Assembly: GCA_002359975.1 (NCBI GenBank)
Contig: DENG01000076.1
Coordinates: forward strand, 8,814 to 15,403
Length of the DNA stretch: 6,590 nt
Origin: Polynucleobacter sp. UBA2650
GTDB taxonomy: Bacteria > Pseudomonadota > Gammaproteobacteria > Burkholderiales > Burkholderiaceae
Reading direction: 5' to 3'
The position numbers and the translations under genes were made by a program. The notes below the pieces were generated by a model. The model saw nothing but the letters and a program-made list of their open reading frames with translations, had not been told where the DNA came from and made no database searches. Of the stretch, positions 4,321-6,590 are shown one piece after another (position 1 is the first letter of the stretch; each line of letters opens with the position of its first letter).

Positions 4321-5544
4321 CTGCTTGCGCAGAAAGGCCGGAATCTCAATGTCATCCATACCACCGGTGGCCAAGGCGTCCACTTTGGCAGCGGCCTGGG
4401 TGCGGTCTCGGGTACGCCACACGCTGGGGGTGGCCATGCTGGGGTAGTCGGGCTGGGCTGCAGGGCCTGAATGCAAGCCAGTTTGCATGCCAGAGTGGCT
4501 TCCGCCTAGCGTGGGCATCATGGCCACAGGGGCATTGTCGGTACCGGTGCGCAGCACCTGCAGGGGGGTAGTGCGGCGAATGCCTTGACGCGACAGACCG
4601 GTGGCCACCACGGTGACGCGGATTTGGTCGCTCAAGGCATCGTCGTAGGCGGTGCCGTAAATCACGTGAGCATCGGCCGAGGCATAGGCGCGGATGGTGT
4701 TCATGGCCAGCTTGGACTCTGACAACTTCAAGCTGCCCTTGGCCGCAGAAATCAACACCAGCACCCCCCTTGCGCCTGACAGGTCGATGCCCTCAAGCAA
4801 TGGGCAAGCCACAGCTTGTTCGGCAGCAATCCGGGCGCGGTCGGGGCCATTGGCTAGGGCAGTGCCCATCATGGCTTTGCCAGGTTCGCCCATGACGGTG
4901 CGCACGTCTTCAAAGTCCACGTTCACATGGCCTGGCACATTGATGATTTCTGCAATACCGCCTACTGCGTTTTTGAGCACGTCGTTGGCACTGGCAAAGG
5001 CTTCATCTTGGGTGATGTCGTCACCCAGCACTTCTTGCAGTTTTTCATTGAGCACCACAATCAGCGAGTCCACATTGGCCTCAAGCTCTGCCAAACCGGC
5101 GTCGGCATTGGTCATGCGGCGACCGCCTTCCCAGTCAAAGGGCTTGGTCACCACGCCTACCGTCAGAATGCCCATCTCTTTGGCCACGCGGGCAATCACA
5201 GGCGCAGCTCCAGTACCGGTACCGCCGCCCATGCCCGCGGTAATAAATAACATGTGCGCGCCGTCTATGGCTTCGCGGATTTGTTCTACTGCCATCTCTG
5301 CGGCTTCGCGGCCTTTTTCAGGTTTGCTGCCAGCACCCAATCCGCCCCCGCCCAACTGCACCACTTTATGGGCGCTGCTGCGGCTTAAGGCCTGGGCGTC
5401 GGTGTTGGCGCAAATAAATTCCACGCCCTGAACTTCGCTCACGATCATGTGTTCCACAGCGTTGCCGCCACCACCGCCCACGCCAATGACCTTGATCAAG
5501 GTGCCTTGGTTGAACTCTTCGTCTTCAATCATTTCGATGCTCAT
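4312..5544 (-). CDS. ftsZ: Cell division protein FtsZ
   Basis: Complete 410-residue tubulin-like GTPase that assembles the cytokinetic Z-ring. Visible parts are the nucleotide-binding start IKVIGVGGGGGNAV (17-30), the tubulin signature GGGTGTG (106-112), and the T7 synergy loop NVDFEDVRTVM (208-218), with D210 and D213 completing the neighbour's GTPase site. A Ser/Pro/Gly/Met-rich linker runs from about 321 to 395, and the C-terminal peptide DDIEIPAFLRKQAD binds FtsA and other partners. The ATG at 5544 has AAGGAGT six bases upstream; the reading frame stays open a further 56 codons, but that part does not resemble FtsZ. It is the last gene of ftsA-small ORF-flhD-like-ftsZ, starting 32 bases after the FlhD-family stop. 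The usual downstream lpxC is absent because of the junction. G+C is well above that of the genes at 1-4200. Confidence 0.97.
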   Translation of the reverse strand: MSIEMIEDEEFNQGTLIKVIGVGGGGGNAVEHMIVSEVQGVEFICANTDAQALSRSSAHKVVQLGGGGLGAGSKPEKGREAAEMAVEQIREAIDGAHMLFITAGMGGGTGTGAAPVIARVAKEMGILTVGVVTKPFDWEGGRRMTNADAGLAELEANVDSLIVVLNEKLQEVLGDDITQDEAFASANDVLKNAVGGIAEIINVPGHVNVDFEDVRTVMGEPGKAMMGTALANGPDRARIAAEQAVACPLLEGIDLSGARGVLVLISAAKGSLKLSESKLAMNTIRAYASADAHVIYGTAYDDALSDQIRVTVVATGLSRQGIRRTTPLQVLRTGTDNAPVAMMPTLGGSHSGMQTGLHSGPAAQPDYPSMATPSVWRTRDRTQAAAKVDALATGGMDDIEIPAFLRKQAD

Positions 5545-5576
5545 TGTGATACTCCTTAAATATGAAAAAAATCGGC

Positions 5577-5900
5577 TCAACCAGGCATGGCAAAGCGGCC
5601 CGCCAACAAAATGTCGGCCAGCAACTGCGTGGCTTTTTCGGCTTCTGGCTTGGGTATGGGGTGGCTGGTCAGCAGCTTCCAGACCATGTCGTCCGTCACG
5701 CCAAAGCGGCATAGCAAAATCTCGCTTGCGGCGATATGGGTTTTTTGCGCCTCTGACAAATTCATGATCAGTTCCGCCGCGTCCAGTGACATCCCCAAAA
5801 GTTCTAAGGCCGTGTTCATGTCGTCCTTGATAAACTTTTGGGCCATGTTGAGGTAAGCCATATTGGCCTCGCGAATGACTTTTTGGTATTGGGAATTCAT
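5577..5900 (-). CDS. flhD: FlhD-family transcriptional regulator between ftsA and ftsZ
   Basis: The 107-residue all-helical protein resembles FlhD along its whole length. Matching parts are IREANMAYLNMAQKFIKDD (9-27; FlhD has a D-x-NLSYL-LLAQ-LI-xD pattern), ALELLGMSLDAAELI (31-45) and ILLCRFGVTDD (61-71). C64 aligns with the inter-subunit disulfide cysteine C65 of E. coli FlhD. FlhD normally partners FlhC to activate flagellar class II promoters; no flhC is visible here. The family call is by recognition, and the protein is divergent enough to be a specialised paralogue. ATG at 5900 has AAAGGA about eight bases upstream and overlaps the stop of the 57-codon ORF (ATGA). The stop is 32 bases before ftsZ, so co-transcription is likely. 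An alternative is an FlhD-like fold with a different role. Confidence 0.78.
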   Translation of the reverse strand: MNSQYQKVIREANMAYLNMAQKFIKDDMNTALELLGMSLDAAELIMNLSEAQKTHIAASEILLCRFGVTDDMVWKLLTSHPIPKPEAEKATQLLADILLAGRFAMPG

Positions 5901-6070
5901 AGTTTGTTTCCTTTAATCAAAATATTTCTACGATCTCTTCCAACCACTTGACTGACCTTTTTGGTGCCATTTGACGGCGGGTCCAACCCGTGATGCACCA
6001 TGACCCAGCCCCAGCAGCCGCTGGGCAAGGGGGGGGATTGAGGAGACGTGATGGAAGTGGTGTTCATCAT
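5897..6070 (-). CDS. Small ORF, 57 aa, overlapping ftsA and the FlhD-like gene
   Basis: An open frame of 57 codons plus stop fills the whole interval between ftsA and the FlhD-like gene. Its ATG overlaps the ftsA stop by one base (TGATG), and its stop overlaps the next start by four (ATGA). AAGGA (6082-6078), inside the last ftsA codons, lies seven bases before the ATG; a second ATG follows at once. The product starts MMNTTSITSPQSPPLP, has an aromatic patch CWGWVMVHH (19-27), and ends in a basic tail (VVGRDRRNILIKGNKL). No membrane helix, no family recognised. A run of eight C (minus strand) within it is error-prone, so the frame depends on that count. Overlaps at both ends and a good ribosome site favour a real, coupled gene, but it could be a chance frame. 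Confidence 0.55.
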   Translation of the reverse strand: MMNTTSITSPQSPPLPSGCWGWVMVHHGLDPPSNGTKKVSQVVGRDRRNILIKGNKL

Positions 6071-6590
6071 CAAAAGTTCCTTAAAAACCAGTCTTTGCCG
6101 CGACCCAAAATCGTTTTCATGGAGCCGCTGTTTTGGGCCACCTTGAAGCCCCTCATGCGGTTGAGTCGGGCTTCTTCAATCAGCCCCATCACTGCCGCAG
6201 CTCTGGGCTGAGCCACCATGTCGGACAATGCGCCCCCAAAATTGGGCATACCGCGCCGCACGGGCTTGAGAAAGATGTCTTCGCCCAGCTCCACCATGCC
6301 CGGCATGAGGCAGCTGCCCCCTGTGAGCACAATGCCCGAGGACAACACCTCTTCACAGCCCGAATCTCTGAGCACCTGATGCACCAAAGTGAAAATTTCT
6401 TCAATACGCGGCTCAATCACTCCCGCCAGCGCTTGACGACTGAGCATGCGGGGGCCGCGGTCGCCCAGACCCGGTACCTCAACTTGGGTTTCAGGGTCGG
6501 CCAACAACTGTTTGGCGTGACCTGATTCCACCTTGATGTCTTCGGCGTCCTTGGTGGGCGTGCGCAAGGCCATGGCAATGTCGCTGGGGA
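6070..6590 (-). CDS. ftsA: Cell division protein FtsA, C-terminal part
   Basis: Partial: the frame is open to the window edge, so about 172 C-terminal residues are seen, beginning PSDIAMALRTPTKDAEDIK. FtsA is the actin-like ATPase that tethers FtsZ to the inner membrane and recruits later divisome proteins. Visible here are SRQALAGVIEPRIEEIF, the adenine/phosphate-binding motif GIVLTGGSCLMPGM, and the C-terminal amphipathic membrane-targeting helix, ending KDWFLRNF as in proteobacterial FtsA. The ATG at 6573 is internal, not the start. The stop overlaps the start of the 57-codon ORF (TGATG), and the last codons carry that ORF's ribosome binding site. In most relatives ftsZ follows ftsA almost directly; here about 525 bases intervene. 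Confidence 0.96.
   Translation of the reverse strand, partial: PSDIAMALRTPTKDAEDIKVESGHAKQLLADPETQVEVPGLGDRGPRMLSRQALAGVIEPRIEEIFTLVHQVLRDSGCEEVLSSGIVLTGGSCLMPGMVELGEDIFLKPVRRGMPNFGGALSDMVAQPRAAAVMGLIEEARLNRMRGFKVAQNSGSMKTILGRGKDWFLRNF

Noticed and set aside
4694..5431. Long plus-strand open frame of 245 codons opposite ftsZ
   Set aside because: It lies wholly antisense to a clearly recognised FtsZ, is rich in Ser/Pro/Ala as expected of an antisense frame in GC-rich DNA, and shows no family motif or good start signal.
5545..5712. 56-codon upstream extension of ftsZ
   Set aside because: The extension overlaps the FlhD-like gene in another frame, does not resemble FtsZ, and the ATG at 5544 has a strong ribosome site and the usual FtsZ N-terminus.
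6133..6525. Plus-strand 130-codon frame opposite ftsA
   Set aside because: Antisense to recognised FtsA coding sequence; composition rich in His/Gln/Ala typical of a shadow frame.

Overview
The window looks like two bacterial segments joined at one point near 4312-4320. Positions 1 to about 4320 are fairly AT-rich (sampled 60-base lines give about 37-48% G+C). Small intergenic gaps, a BrnT/BrnA pair, a YefM/YoeB pair and a tRNA-Phe 3' half suggest a freshwater Polynucleobacter-like betaproteobacterium. Positions from about 4312 to the end are clearly GC-richer (sampled lines about 55-68%). They carry the division genes ftsA and ftsZ of a Burkholderiales type, resembling Comamonadaceae such as Limnohabitans. 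Both taxon guesses rest on remembered protein style and composition, not on a search.

Left segment, 1-2900: a 60-residue unknown protein (minus) ending in a UUCG-tetraloop terminator; an extended-SDR NAD(P)-dependent epimerase/dehydrogenase (minus); a divergent guanidinium/SMR-type exporter (plus); and a fumarylacetoacetate-hydrolase-family enzyme (minus) with an apparent twin-arginine signal peptide. Middle, 2900-4320: two toxin-antitoxin operons, brnT-brnA and yefM-yoeB, both on the minus strand. They are interleaved with three copies of the 3' half of a tRNA-Phe gene, each followed by a terminator hairpin. The copy at 4271-4320 is intact from anticodon arm to CCA. The copies at 3588-3635 and 2946-2991 are decayed. 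This layout suggests successive additions at one tRNA-Phe locus, with the break at the anticodon arm.

Right segment, 4312-6590, all minus strand: the C-terminal part of FtsA, a 57-codon ORF that overlaps both neighbours (TGATG with ftsA, ATGA with the next gene), a FlhD-family protein, then complete FtsZ. A FlhD-type regulator placed between ftsA and ftsZ is the most unusual gene order here. The tight spacing and good ribosome binding sites suggest a single transcript linking division and a motility-type regulator.

The last nine bases of ftsZ, including its stop codon, are also the first nine bases of the tRNA-Phe anticodon arm, and the 5' half of the tRNA is absent. With the composition change at the same place, a chimeric assembly or amplification join is the simplest explanation. 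Recombination in the anticodon arm is the biological alternative. No stretch longer than about 300 bases lacks a gene. The largest gap, 2727-3000, holds only AT-rich DNA, one terminator and the most decayed tRNA remnant.
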